Source: Brevipalpus yothersi
Lineage: Eukaryota > Arthropoda > Arachnida > Trombidiformes > Tenuipalpidae
DNA length: 64,000 nucleotides
Direction of reading: 5' to 3'
Assembly: GCA_003956705.1 (NCBI GenBank)
Contig: QZCP01000734.1
Coordinates: 101,613-165,612, forward strand
The notes beneath the pieces are model-generated. The model was not told the DNA's origin. It saw only the letters and a program-made list of their open reading frames with translations, and made no database searches. Shown piece after piece: positions 13,529 through 24,419 of this stretch. A program made the translations under genes and the position numbers. Position 1 is the first letter of the stretch. The number at the start of each line of letters is the position of its first letter.

Positions 13529-14039
13529 TTACTGAACTGCTGGTTGCTCAACACCTTGTCCGAGTCCTTTTCGAAGATTTTGGAATCTCTCGCCGAGATT
13601 TGTTCGTACCTTAGCGAAAAAGTCATCATTCTTGGTGTTAGCAATTCCTTTCTCGTGTTCCATAACGGTTTGCATGGCATCAATTCCAAATCGACCGAAT
13701 TCGGTGGCCACACCGAGAACACCTCGAGCAAAGTCACCACCTTTCTTAGCGGTTTCCTGGACAGCTTGGAACAATTCATTTCGTTCACCCAATTGTTTCT
13801 TAAGTTTGTCCATCAATTCAGCATTATTGTTGAATTTATTGAAATTATCCATCATCTGATTGCCAGGAGCAGGGGCAGCAGCAGGAGCCTGGTCACCATC
13901 TCCCAAAACAATAGCTAATCGAAAAAAAGTTAGATTTTGTTAGATATACTAATGAGGAATTGGGGGCAAATGATGCTGCAGAAAAATGCTTACCTGGGAT
14001 GAAGCAGGCCAAAAACACTAGGACAAGGGATGGATTCAT
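13529..14039 (-). CDS. Secreted amphipathic helical protein, paralog 2
   Basis: Family not recognised. Two exons, 13994-14039 and 13529-13914, give 143 residues. The signal peptide MNPSLVLVFLACFIPAIVLG is followed by an Ala/Pro linker (GDGDQAPAAAPAPGNQ) and about 105 residues of Cys-free amphipathic helix with Asn-rich start and regular Lys/Glu spacing. The tail is GLGQGVEQPAVQ. The intron is phase 1 and 79 bases long. It matches the neighbour at 11860-12785 over the KKGGDFARGVLGVATEFGRF block and in its leader-exon structure, but is shorter. A TATATAA lies 74-80 bases before the Met. Function unknown; a small abundant haemolymph, saliva or secretion protein would fit. Confidence 0.85.
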
Positions 14040-14112
14040 ATTTTTTTTACGAATTTTATTGTTCGTTCAAGTGAAGAAACCGAAAAGAAACTGGGAAACG
14101 CCTCACATCACA

Positions 14113-14119
14113 TTATATA
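14113..14119 (-). promoter_or_regulatory. TATA box for helical protein gene 2
   Basis: TATATAA on the minus strand, about 75 bases before the start codon at 14039. Confidence 0.5.
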
Positions 14120-14687
14120 TACACATGATGAAGAAGAAGAAATTGTCGTCCAGTATGAATCTGTAATTACGTAGGATCACCTGTTTCAGTCGACTTTTGA
14201 TGAATTTTTCGTCCCTTGATCATTATGCTAGGATCACAATCGCATGAAGAAGATACGATGTCTAGACGAATCTTGAAAGCATTTTGCTTTTGCTGGTTGA
14301 AAAAATATATTTTTTTCAACATTATTAGATATATTCATAGTTGATGAAAATTGTCCTAGAATGCTGGAAAGGATCATTTAATGTAGATGTATGTCTCCAA
14401 TTATGAGTCTTTGGTTAAATTATGTTTGAGCTATTTTTTACGGTTTCGGACCCAAATTCTTTCACAATTCCGTGGAGTCTAGATCATTTCTGTGTTTCGA
14501 GCAACAAAAAGTTCTCATATTTCACGAATATTGAATTGACCACTACTGTGGCCATTATGATGTAATAAAGATGAAAAAAGGAGTGTATTTTTTCCAATAA
14601 TAATTAAAAAATTAAATGTTAAAGGTTTAATCACGTGTATTATTCGGGTGAAGAGAGAAGGAAAGAGGTGTGTTTAAGAGGACTGAG
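14120..14687. other. Intergenic, divergent promoter region
   Basis: Lies between the minus-strand helical gene and the plus-strand small secreted gene, so it should carry both promoters. No coding signal seen. Confidence 0.5.
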
Positions 14688-14694
14688 TATAAAA
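14688..14694 (+). promoter_or_regulatory. TATA box for small secreted gene
   Basis: TATAAAA, with a TCAGGAC initiator-like sequence about 30 bases downstream and the first Met about 55 bases downstream. Confidence 0.6.
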
Positions 14695-14741
14695 GCTTGC
14701 CTCAAAAATGAGTGTCAGGACAGAACGTATGTCTGATTATG

Positions 14742-15613
14742 ATGATCAAGATGATGATTAGAGCAATCTTCTTCGTTGTGTTTGCTGTGATGACAGGTAA
14801 GAAATTGATATATTTCCGTTTTTTATCCATTTTATTTATTAACTATATTTGATTTCTATTTCAGTTTCAGCACTTCACAAACTTGAAGTGATTGATAGTC
14901 CACCGAAAAAACAGTCTAATGTTCGTTTGGTAGATCAAAGTGGGTTGAATTGAGAGAAAATAGTTGCCTAAATTTTTTTACTATTTTTTATTTTTTACCT
15001 TATTATTGATTCCTTTGATTTCCAGTCTTGGGCTATGATTATAAGCCTCAATTTAAGAAGAATACCTACCATCCAGTGTATCCCAAGCCAGAGCTTGCCG
15101 AGAAAGGAGTGTTGGACAAAATATTGTATCCACAAGGACGTAAGTAAATTCATGATAAATTATCAATTTATTTTATCAGGTTTGATAAAATCAAAATTCA
15201 ATCATTGAATTTTGTTTCATTATAGCTGTGCCCCAAAAAAATACAGGCCTTGCTTACCAGATCGCAAAGGGTCAAAGTACTGGTGGAAACAATGGAAATA
15301 TGGGTAAATCATTTTAATTATTGCAAAAATATTCATCAAACTGAGTTTGTTTTTTTTTTCGTGTGTTATTCAGATGATGTGAGGCAAAGAATTGTTAGTC
15401 AAAATCAGCCCTCAGCTCCAGCACCAAGCTACAAGCCAACAAAAGCTTCAGGTAAATATATTGAAGACTATCAAATAATAATAATATCACTGAATATCGA
15501 GCATTAATTGTTTCTATTTTTTCTTGATTTTAGCAGCCAAACCTGTAGCAAATGATGATGATCACTTCGATCCTCTCACCTTTGAGCTTCCTCCTATTCC
15601 TCCTCGTTCTTAA
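14742..15613 (+). CDS. Small secreted Pro/Lys/Gln-rich protein, six exons
   Basis: Not recognised. Exons 14742-14796, 14865-14939, 15026-15139, 15226-15303, 15374-15451 and 15534-15613 give 159 residues, or 156 if the third Met (14751) is used. The signal peptide ends near FAVMTVSA. The mature protein has no Cys and looks disordered: LGYDYKPQFKKNTYHPVYPK, then a Gln/Asn/Gly stretch, a PSAPAPSYKPTKAS stretch and an acidic-Pro tail (DDDHFDPLTFELPPIPPRS). All five introns are phase 1, so every internal exon is symmetric and could be skipped or duplicated without a frameshift. Exons 4 and 5 are both 78 bases. A TATAAAA precedes it and AATAAA follows at 15805. A secreted matrix or adhesive protein is possible. 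Confidence 0.8.
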
Positions 15614-15804
15614 ATGCAGTGAAAAAAGTTCAAGAGGTCAATATTGTTGATATTGTTGATACAAAATCATCTGCTCCAACAACAATGTATTTATAGATCA
15701 ATTATAAATATATATTAGATCTGTACAAGTGGTACACTTGTGTCAACAACATTTCACTCTCATGTTGAATTTTTTTCCGTTTCAGTATGATTAAAGTGTG
15801 TTCA

Positions 15805-15810
15805 AATAAA
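15805..15810 (+). terminator. Poly(A) signal of the small secreted gene
   Basis: AATAAA about 190 bases after the stop codon at 15611-15613. Confidence 0.6.
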
Positions 15811-16125
15811 ATATTGATCAGAATGTATTATCTTGGTCATGAAAATTTTTGAGTGAATGAATCAACTCACTACATTAGTACATCTATATCATGTTAACTA
15901 TGATCATGAGTGTCTGGAACTGTCGTAAATATGGTCCTCTGAAGACAATTAAAGTCTGGTGTTAAGGATGAAACAGAACAGATTTAGTCAAAAGTTTGTC
16001 TATTTATTCAAATTTTAGAGGCTTTCCTGATGGATTATAATGGAATCAATAAGTGTTAAGAAGAAAATAATTAATAGAATTGTTCACAAATATTGGTCGT
16101 TTTAAATAATGAAAATTTTGCTTAA
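15811..16125. other. Convergent 3' spacer
   Basis: Separates the plus-strand small secreted gene from the minus-strand astacin gene. The only signal is a minus-strand AATAAA at 16003-16008 that would end the astacin transcript. Confidence 0.5.
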
Positions 16126-18959
16126 TCAGTTTCTACCATTATCTGATCCACTGTTGGAGCCAGAGATTCCATTAGGTCGGGAATTATTGCTTGCTCCTTC
16201 CGAATTGGTTCCATTTTTCTTCTCATCACCCAAAATTGAGCCAAGTATTCCTGGTAATCGGCCACCACCACTGCTACCTGGTCTTGAGCCACCAAGAATA
16301 TTTCCTATGCCACCGAAGGGTCGATTTCCACTGTTTCCACCGAAAGTCGAAGTTATTCGATCGATAACACCAGAAATGGGAAAACGAGAGGTAGACGATG
16401 AGCCATATCCTGAACCTAGTGAAAAACCAAAAAAAAAATCAGCCCACATATATATTTATAGCAAATCAATTTGATTTAAACTGTCACAATTTTCAATACC
16501 TGATCCGAAACCACTTCCACCATACCCCGAAGTTGAATATCGATCATATCTTGGGGTTGTTGAGTATCGATCATAGCCACTTCCGCCATATCCCGATGTT
16601 GAATAGCGGTCATAGCCGCTTCCACTTCCGCCGTAACCTGAGGTTGAGTAGCGATCATATCCACTGCCTAATGAGATAAGCAAAATAAGAAGTAAATATT
16701 CGATTAGGTTCACAGAATTGATCAATTCAAATGATTCCATTGATCTACACTGATCCAATTCTGGTGTCTCGTGGCCTTGGTGAGTGGATAGTAGCATTAA
16801 ATTCTCATTGTATGATCAGAAGTTCCCATGTTTTGACCCTAATTTTGCCTTTCTTAAAAACTTGTAATTGAAAGTAAAGATTGATTGATTCGATTTGATT
16901 CAGAGACAAGATTAGACTATGGAGATGAATGAAGAAAATTACCATATCTTGGTGTCGTAGAATATCGATCGTAGCCACTTCCGCTTCCATATCCGCTAGT
17001 TGAGTATCGGTCATATCGTGAAGTAGTCGAATAGCGATCATAACCACTACCGCTACCATAGCCTGATGTAGAGTAACGGTCACCTCCTGAATCGAAAAAC
17101 AGACAAAAGTTTGAATAAGATTGAATGATAATTGTCAGAATGCATAAATGCTAGCTCATTTGAGATATCAAGATAATTAAATGATGAATCAATAGAATGG
17201 ATTCTCTAACCGTATCTTGGTGTTGTTGAATAACGATCATAACCACTGCCACCATAACCGGATGTCGAATAGCGATCATAGCCACTTCCTCCGTATCCAG
17301 GTCTTGAACTTTTCAAGAAAACAATTCCAATATTTTACTGAATCTTTGAGGGAATAATTTTTCAGCTCACCTATCAGGACGATAAGTTTCCCTGTTTGAT
17401 CCACTGGATCCAGGTCTTCGATTATAGTCTGGCCTAGTTGATGAGTAAGGATCACGTCGTCCAGGACGATTGTAGGATCCACTTTCGGAACCAGATCCTC
17501 TATTTCCACACCTAGATATACATATATTCGATGAACATCATGGTGAGAGAGAATTATCAACTTTCAGAACATCCAAAACCAGATAAAGTCTTACTTGTAT
17601 AGTTTATTAATCTTGTTGAGATCTATTTCACTGAATCCAACTCTCTGTCCAATCTGAGCTCCTCTTTCTTTTGGCTCAATTGTCGGTCCATTTCCGTTTG
17701 AAAATGCAGTGGAACCATAATGTAGAACACTGTTATAATCATAAGGTTCTCCCAAGCCATCGACTTCTTCATAAGAGTATTTACGGAAATTGTTCTCTAG
17801 ACCTAATTTCGGAGGATCATACACATAAGATTTCAAGACAATCTCTTCAAATAAATGATTCCTACTGACCTCTTCTTATATTATTGTAATTAACGCGTAT
17901 GTGATCATCACGATCAGTTCGACTTTGTTCATGTACAAAACCCAGAGCATGCATCAGCTCATGTTCAACTGTATTGATGAAAAATAAGATATTTCAAGTA
18001 AGTAATCAGTAGGGAACTCAGAGAACCACCTTAATCTAATGCATTTGTGTTCCTAGTAATCAATATTATTCATCAATAGTAGAGAATCAAAACTCACCAA
18101 TTCCAACGGTAACACATCCATCACCAAGAGTCACCTCTTGTTGACCACCGGTCATACCAACTCTTGAAGCACATCCCGAACCTTTGACCAGACGAATATA
18201 ATTCGATTCATCACCATTGTATGGCTCAAATTTGATACAAGTTCGACGATGATATTCATCCATGGCACGTGCTATCACAGCTCTCTCCTCGGAAGTATAT
18301 TCACTGGATAAAACGTATGGAACTCGTCCATTAGGCCAATGAGAACCTGGATTACGGATCGCATTTTTACCATCCTTTAGGGAAATGATCACGATCATGT
18401 TAAATTTGATGATTTGAATTTCTCTCGTGATATACTAAGTGATGCTATGATAATATATACACTTTTGAATGGAAAACTTACCGAATTATTGGCTATAAGA
18501 TCATCCAAAATGTCACCTTCGAAATGGGTTCCACTGTACAGGACATCATCTTTGATAGCGAAAGCATCCTGTTTGAGATTTTTTCCTCTCTCAAAGTCCG
18601 AAGTGGTCAAAGGACGCCGCATATCTTCATCTAATTGGGTACCACTGTTGACCTATGACCCAACAATCATCAATTGATTAGAGAGAAAGTTCAGAAAGTG
18701 AAGCGTAGAGCTGTCGAGTGAATAACAACAATTTGTTTACCTGATTTTTGTTCTTGTGGGAACCATGATGATCTCCTTCATGTGGTCGATGTCCACTTTC
18801 TTTATCTTTCTCATGTCCATGTTCACGATGACCATGTCCATGCTTATGATGTCCTGGTTTATCGCCTTCACGGTGACCTGGTCTATGGTTTTCTTGATGA
18901 TCAGCTTGCGATGATACCAGTAAGGCAATCAGTAGAAGAGTCCAAGTGAGAAACTTCAT
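16126..18959 (-). CDS. Astacin metalloprotease with His-rich start and Tyr/Gly/Ser repeat tail
   Basis: Secreted zinc endopeptidase (M12A). Ten exons: 18741-18959, 18482-18652, 18098-18374, 17870-17968, 17595-17802, 17371-17511, 17211-17308, 16943-17083, 16500-16667, 16126-16415; 603 residues. Order seen: signal peptide; His-rich stretch to about residue 70; propeptide with the FEGD aspartate switch (117-120); catalytic domain starting near NAIRNPGSHWPNGRVPY; zinc motif HELMHALGFVHE (His225, 229, 235); end of domain at INKLYKC. Then comes a tail of about 280 residues with repeated YDRYSTSGYGGSG-like units spread over four exons, ending NGRN. No EGF or CUB domain is present. Odd: the Met-turn reads SVLHYG, with Leu for the usual Met. 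Tail introns after the first are all phase 1. Likely acts on, or binds into, an extracellular matrix. Confidence 0.93.
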
Positions 18960-19840
18960 AATTTTTCAGTGGAACAAACTTAACCCTTTCGAAAAGTTAA
19001 ATAGAGACGCTTCTTGTGTTCCACAAACTTGACAAATGTTAAGTATCAAAGTGGAAACGGATGACAGATATAATAAAAGTTAAGTCAATCAACATCCAGG
19101 ATATTCTCTCTCAGTCTTCCTTCCTTCTCATCATCATGAATAGTACAGTATGAAGTGATTTTGAGCACAGCAACAGAGAGCAACTTTTTGGGCTCAAAAA
19201 GTTGGGTAGAATCAATCAGAGACAGATCCAGGAGACACTAATTATCAAACTAATGAAGAGAAAGAGAAGTGTATAACAGCCAATGGCATTACATGTCCAC
19301 TTGTCAGCATCTTCTTTTTCTTCTTTTTCAAGTACAGTGTATTAAGGTTCAAGTTCAACCAGAACATCTTCTTTTTTTCTCTCTCATCTTCTTATCGAAC
19401 CAGGAAAGCAATTTGGATTCCCTCTCTCTTGGTTGAGATGTATGTGGTTACACATGCCATAGAGATAAAAAAATTTTTATTGATTTAAACTGGTTTCTTT
19501 GACCAGTATATTGATGATCATAGACAATCCTTCCATTTTTATCAATGAGGTTCATCAAACAAGATTTGCAATTCAATTTGCCCATCTTCAGGTGATGATA
19601 ACTATCTTGATTACCCAGTCAAGTGAAGGAAATTAAACGCTCAATGCTTGCTTTCAAATGTTAGTTGACAAAAACAGGCAAAAGTTTTGTCATGTTTTGA
19701 TTCATTTTGACTGAGATGTTTATGAAAATTCTGTTTTCGTCAGTATTTTGTTGCGAGAAAATATTATCATGAAATTATAAAAAAATACCAAAAATATTGA
19801 ATGATCAAGCACCAATCAAATATGTCTAGGACTATACGAA
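18960..19840. other. Intergenic between astacin promoter and G-alpha 3' end
   Basis: CT-rich tracts at 19310-19430 and no supported exon. A weak TATTTAA (minus strand, near 18997-19003) lies about 40 bases before the astacin Met. Confidence 0.5.
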
Positions 19841-21187
19841 TCAATTTATTGATATTTTCTTCAAATTCCATATAATAATCATGGTGTGAATATCTTGGAA
19901 CACTTTGTTGATATTATTGGTATCAGTGGCTGTTGTGTAATGCCAAAAAATTTCATGTCCACGTTGATTAATTTTTAAAGATGATCCATAACCGGCATCG
20001 ATACTTTTACTTCGATCGATACTTTTTTTTGATTTTGTTTTTTCCAAAAATTTATCTTTGATAAATTCTCTTGCTCTAAGATATTCATAATCAGCTTCAT
20101 CGTAACAGGAGATCTGTTTTTTGTATTCCCGATAATCAGGAAAATAGTCTTCTAATCTAATTCCTCGATTTATTTTCTCTCTGAGTATATCTTGCTTGTT
20201 GAGAAACAAGATGAATGCTGAATTGCTCAAAAATCGACTATTCCACACATCTCCAAACAATTTCAATGCTTCTCTCAATCGATTTGTTTTGTTTTCTTCT
20301 CGAATTTTCAGGTCAAATCCAGATGAAGCCACAAGAAATAGTACCGCTGTGATCCCATCAAAAACTTGGATCCATTTTCGCCTTTCACCTCTCTGACCTC
20401 CCACATCAAACATCCTGTGGGAAAAAATATTTGCTAATTAGATCATCATATCGCTTCACTTCTCATCAAGATATCTCACCAAAACACTTGACTGCCTCCA
20501 CCATATTTTGTTGGAACTTTTACTTCAAATTCGATTCTCTGTAAGTCCATCGTTCTCCTTCGACAATGTAATATGTCTTGATCACTTGGAAGATAATTAT
20601 CTGAAGAGATTTCATCTACTTTGTCGAAGAAGCTATCAGGAAATATTCATTAGTATGGGTAATTCAGGTATCAAAGCACTGGAAAAGTTTTCCAAGTTTT
20701 CAAAAAATAATTCTCACTATTTGGCACTGTCAATCAAATTGTATTCATTTGATCGCTGATAGCACGCTTGAATTCCCTTATCGAGCCAAAGATTTTGAAT
20801 ATGCTGATAAAATTCATATCCATATTTGTAGTCCAAAACATCAACGATTTCCATTTGTTTCACATATTCAAGGCTCGATTTACTACCGTCATCACCAAGT
20901 TTCACCGGAGGATCGAGAACGTCCATTGCATCAATTATTTCCTATGGATGAAACTCTTACATCACAGAAAAATTCTGAAGGAATAAAAAATTATGTTTCC
21001 TCATTTACTTTCATCGCCTCCAGAAGATTCCGACGAATCCATTGAGCTTTGATATATCGTTCTTCTTCAGTGAAACCTTGCTCATGAAGAATTCTCATCT
21101 GCTTAAGTATAGTCGTTTTACCACTCTCACCGGCTCCTAGATCAAAAAATCCGATAGAAATTGTTGGAATAAATGATAATAATAAAG

Positions 21188-21244
<57 letters not shown>

Positions 21245-21430
21245 GAATATTTCAGGTACATCAGTCAGGTACATCATGGGAAGAAAGAGAAGAAGAAAAA
21301 TCTTACCCAAAAGAAGCAATTTGATTACCTTGTTGTAATTTTTCATCCAATTCTTGAGCTTTTTGTCAATCTTTTTACTTGCCTTCCTTTCAGGATCCTT
21401 TGATCGGAAGCACAAAAATTTTCGAGACAT
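19841..21430 (-). CDS. Divergent Gs-like G-protein alpha subunit
   Basis: Heterotrimeric G-protein alpha subunit that would couple receptors to effectors at the plasma membrane. Five exons: 21307-21430, 21009-21136, 20718-20941, 20480-20632, 19841-20414; 400 residues. Seen in order: N-terminus MSRKFLCFRSKDPERKASKK (a Cys at 7, not MGC), P-loop GAGESGKTTILKQMRI, helical domain, SNEYNLIDSAKYFFDKVD, switch I HCRRRT, switch II FDVGGQRGERRKWIQ, FLNKQD, and TTAT in place of the usual TCAT. Best match by eye is Gs (NLIDSAKYF, SSDNYLPSDQDIL, NRLREALKLF). Odd: the C-terminal receptor tail is KKISIN, not the Gs QYELL type; switch I has TMD where TSG is usual; two replacements hit the guanine-ring motif region. 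Probably a fast-evolving extra Gs copy. The 170-base first intron holds a GA run. Confidence 0.9.
21191..21239. repeat. (GA)n microsatellite in G-alpha intron 1
   Basis: About 24 perfect GA units inside the first intron of the G-alpha gene. Confidence 0.95.
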
Positions 21431-23337
21431 TGTGTCTCCTAATCTATTCAAAACTGTTCCGCTGATTGCTAGATGCATGAATGTAACATATGGAATGGTA
21501 ATATCGATGAATAATTTGAACGGTTCAAGGAAATTAATAGAATGATAATAGATTCCAATAGACACTTCATGTCAAGATTTCGTTTAAATCTCGAACAGAC
21601 CAAGTCAGTAAGTAAAACTTAAATCGCTAAAAATAATCACTCCAGACTACTGGCCCAAATCTATGATATCTTCTCCACGGATATTATCTGGAAACTAATT
21701 ACCAGCTAATCAGATTTCTTAATGAGCGATAATGCTACAACTTGTGTATCAAAGGTTTATTTCTGTACTATCCAAACAGGGAGGAGAAATATTTTCTTGT
21801 GTGTACACTTGAATATGATATCAGATTGACCAGAAAGTTTCCAAAATAAACATGAAGATGACATTCTATTCACTAGAAATTTTTTTTTGATCCCAGATAA
21901 TATCCATCTATTCGAACAATCGTTAATTTCGAAGGAAGCTTTTTCGAAAAATTATATAACCACTATTCATCGTCTCCCCTTCATCAATTTCTTCCTCAAG
22001 TTATACATATAAGTGATTAGGACAGGAAAAAGATTAAGATGGAGACACTGTATTGATCATCGGAACAAACTTTTCTATGGAAGTTTATACATTGTTTATC
22101 TAGACAACGGAATCCAAATGAAATCATACCAGAGAGCATCTTTTATTAATCTATGCAATAAAATGGATTAAAAGTTTTTTTAATAGCACATAAATCACAC
22201 AAATCTAGCCCGCTTCCTAATTAGAATTGCTCAAATAAAATCAGGAAAAATGTGATCACCAAGAATTATTTTTGCGACCTTATTCATTGTAAAAAATGGC
22301 TCTGCCAAGAGTTAACTTTGGATTCTGGGTATCAGCTAAATAATTAAATTAAAACCTGAATGATTTTCCAAATGTTTTTTAATCATTTTCCTGTATTAAT
22401 TTATCAGTTTTCCAATAATAATTTATGATAATTTGGATCACTCGAAATTGACTAGTTTTTTGAGATGTGAAACGGATCCTAAATTGTCAGATTACTGTAG
22501 CGTATTATCTGTCTGGTGGGGTCAATAAGCATCATTCCATGTGCAGGCCGTTCGTCTGACGAGTGGCTTGATGAATGTATCAGCATACCGTTAATTAGCA
22601 ATTTAATACTAATATGGAAATAATCAATATACAATAAAATTGTTAAAATTAATATAAGAAAAATAATATATGTGACATAGTTTCAGGTAGCAGTTCAAGC
22701 TTTTAAAGAATATCAAACAGCGAAAATGAAATTGCCATGAATTTTTATTCCATTTTTCTAAACCGAGATTACTTAGGTTTAGACACAAAATTATCACAAT
22801 ATTTACTTTTGGAAGAGGTTTTGGTGTATATTTATATAATGAGACTATGAATTAGCAACATTTAAATTACTATTCAAAACAAAGGTTTTTGATTTTTGGT
22901 GACGATATATAAACAGAAACTTTAACTAACACCAGAAACAAACTATGGACGACAAAGTGTGTGTTTTGGAAGTAATTATCAGTTTGGCTATGACATAGAG
23001 TCGTTGGAATACCAAAGAAAAATCAAACATTTAACATAATACGGAGAAGATTGGACTCATCAAGATGAATATTATCTTATAAAAAAGTAATCAAAAGATT
23101 TTTTTTCTTCAACCGAATCCTTCGTTTTTTCCACGAAAAGAGCTCATTTTTCCATGTTGTCAGCATAACGAAGCTCAGAAGGGATCCAAATTTATTTCGA
23201 TAGTTCTGATGGAGCTACTGTATTCTTTCCATATCTCTCTGGAAGACAATACAATCCTTTCCATGGGTTCCCTGAAAGAGGGTCCAGGTCCAAATGTCTT
23301 AAATTCTTTAGCATCATATTGCTAATCACCGTATAGT
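21431..23337. other. 1.9 kb intergenic region
   Basis: AT-rich sequence between the G-alpha start and the DPP-like stop codon. I see no exon, RNA gene or organised repeat. Confidence 0.5.
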
Positions 23338-23924
23338 TCATTCATCACCGATGATTATTTTTTTTCCACCCTTAATCACTCTTGTTATGGGCAGATCCAT
23401 CTCTTCTTCATCTTGCTCATCCCTAGACTTGAAACATCTTGCAAAAAAGTCTTCCATTGTTCGATATAAGTGTAATCTTTCATCATATAAGGAATGATCT
23501 GCATCTGGATATAGCTGTTGAGAAAAATAGAAAGAATCATGTTAAAAATCTAGTCACAATTTTTCAATTCCTTCTCTGGACTAAATTTGGCCTCAATTTC
23601 TTGTCCAGAAGAAATTCATTCAAATTTACTATAATTATTGATCACGCAGGAGTAATCATGATTGCTATAGATATGTCCCACTCGAATTTAGAAGCTGAAA
23701 TGAACCACGTTGAGTGAACTCAATAAGCTAGATTTATCGTAAAGTTTGATTTATCATGGATTTTGTTTGAGGAAGAATGATTTCGTATCGGTAATTTTCT
23801 TTCTCATTATTGAGAAAGCTTCTCTTAACAGATTTTTAATTGATTAACTCGGAACAATTTGAGCACAATTAACTGAATGATTTCGGAATTTTGAAATTGC
23901 TGATCGTAGTCCAATAGATTACTC

Positions 23925-23969
<45 letters not shown>

Positions 23970-24322
23970 NNNNNNNNNNNNNNNNNNNNNNNNNNNNNNN
24001 NNNNNNNNNNNNNNNNNNNNNNNNNNNNNNNNNNNNNNNNNNNNNNNNNNNNNNNNNNNNNNNNNNNNNNNNNNNNNNNNNNNNNNNNNNNNNNNNNNNN
24101 NNNNNNNNNNNNNNNNNNNNNNNNNNNNNNNNNNNNNNNNNNNNNNNNNNNNNNNNNNNNNNNNNNNNNNNNNNNNNNNNNNNNNNNNNNNNNNNNNNNN
24201 NNNNNNNNNNNNNNNNNNNNNNNNNNNNNNNNNNNNNNNNNNNNNNNNNNNNNNNNNNNNNNNNNNNNNNNNNNNNNNNNNNNNNNNNNNNNNNNNNNNN
24301 NNNNNNNNNNNNNNNNNNNNNN

Positions 24323-24419
<97 letters not shown>

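Noticed and set aside
13544..13918. 124-codon plus-strand open frame
   Set aside because: Antisense of the helical secreted-protein exon, which has a signal peptide and proper splice sites.
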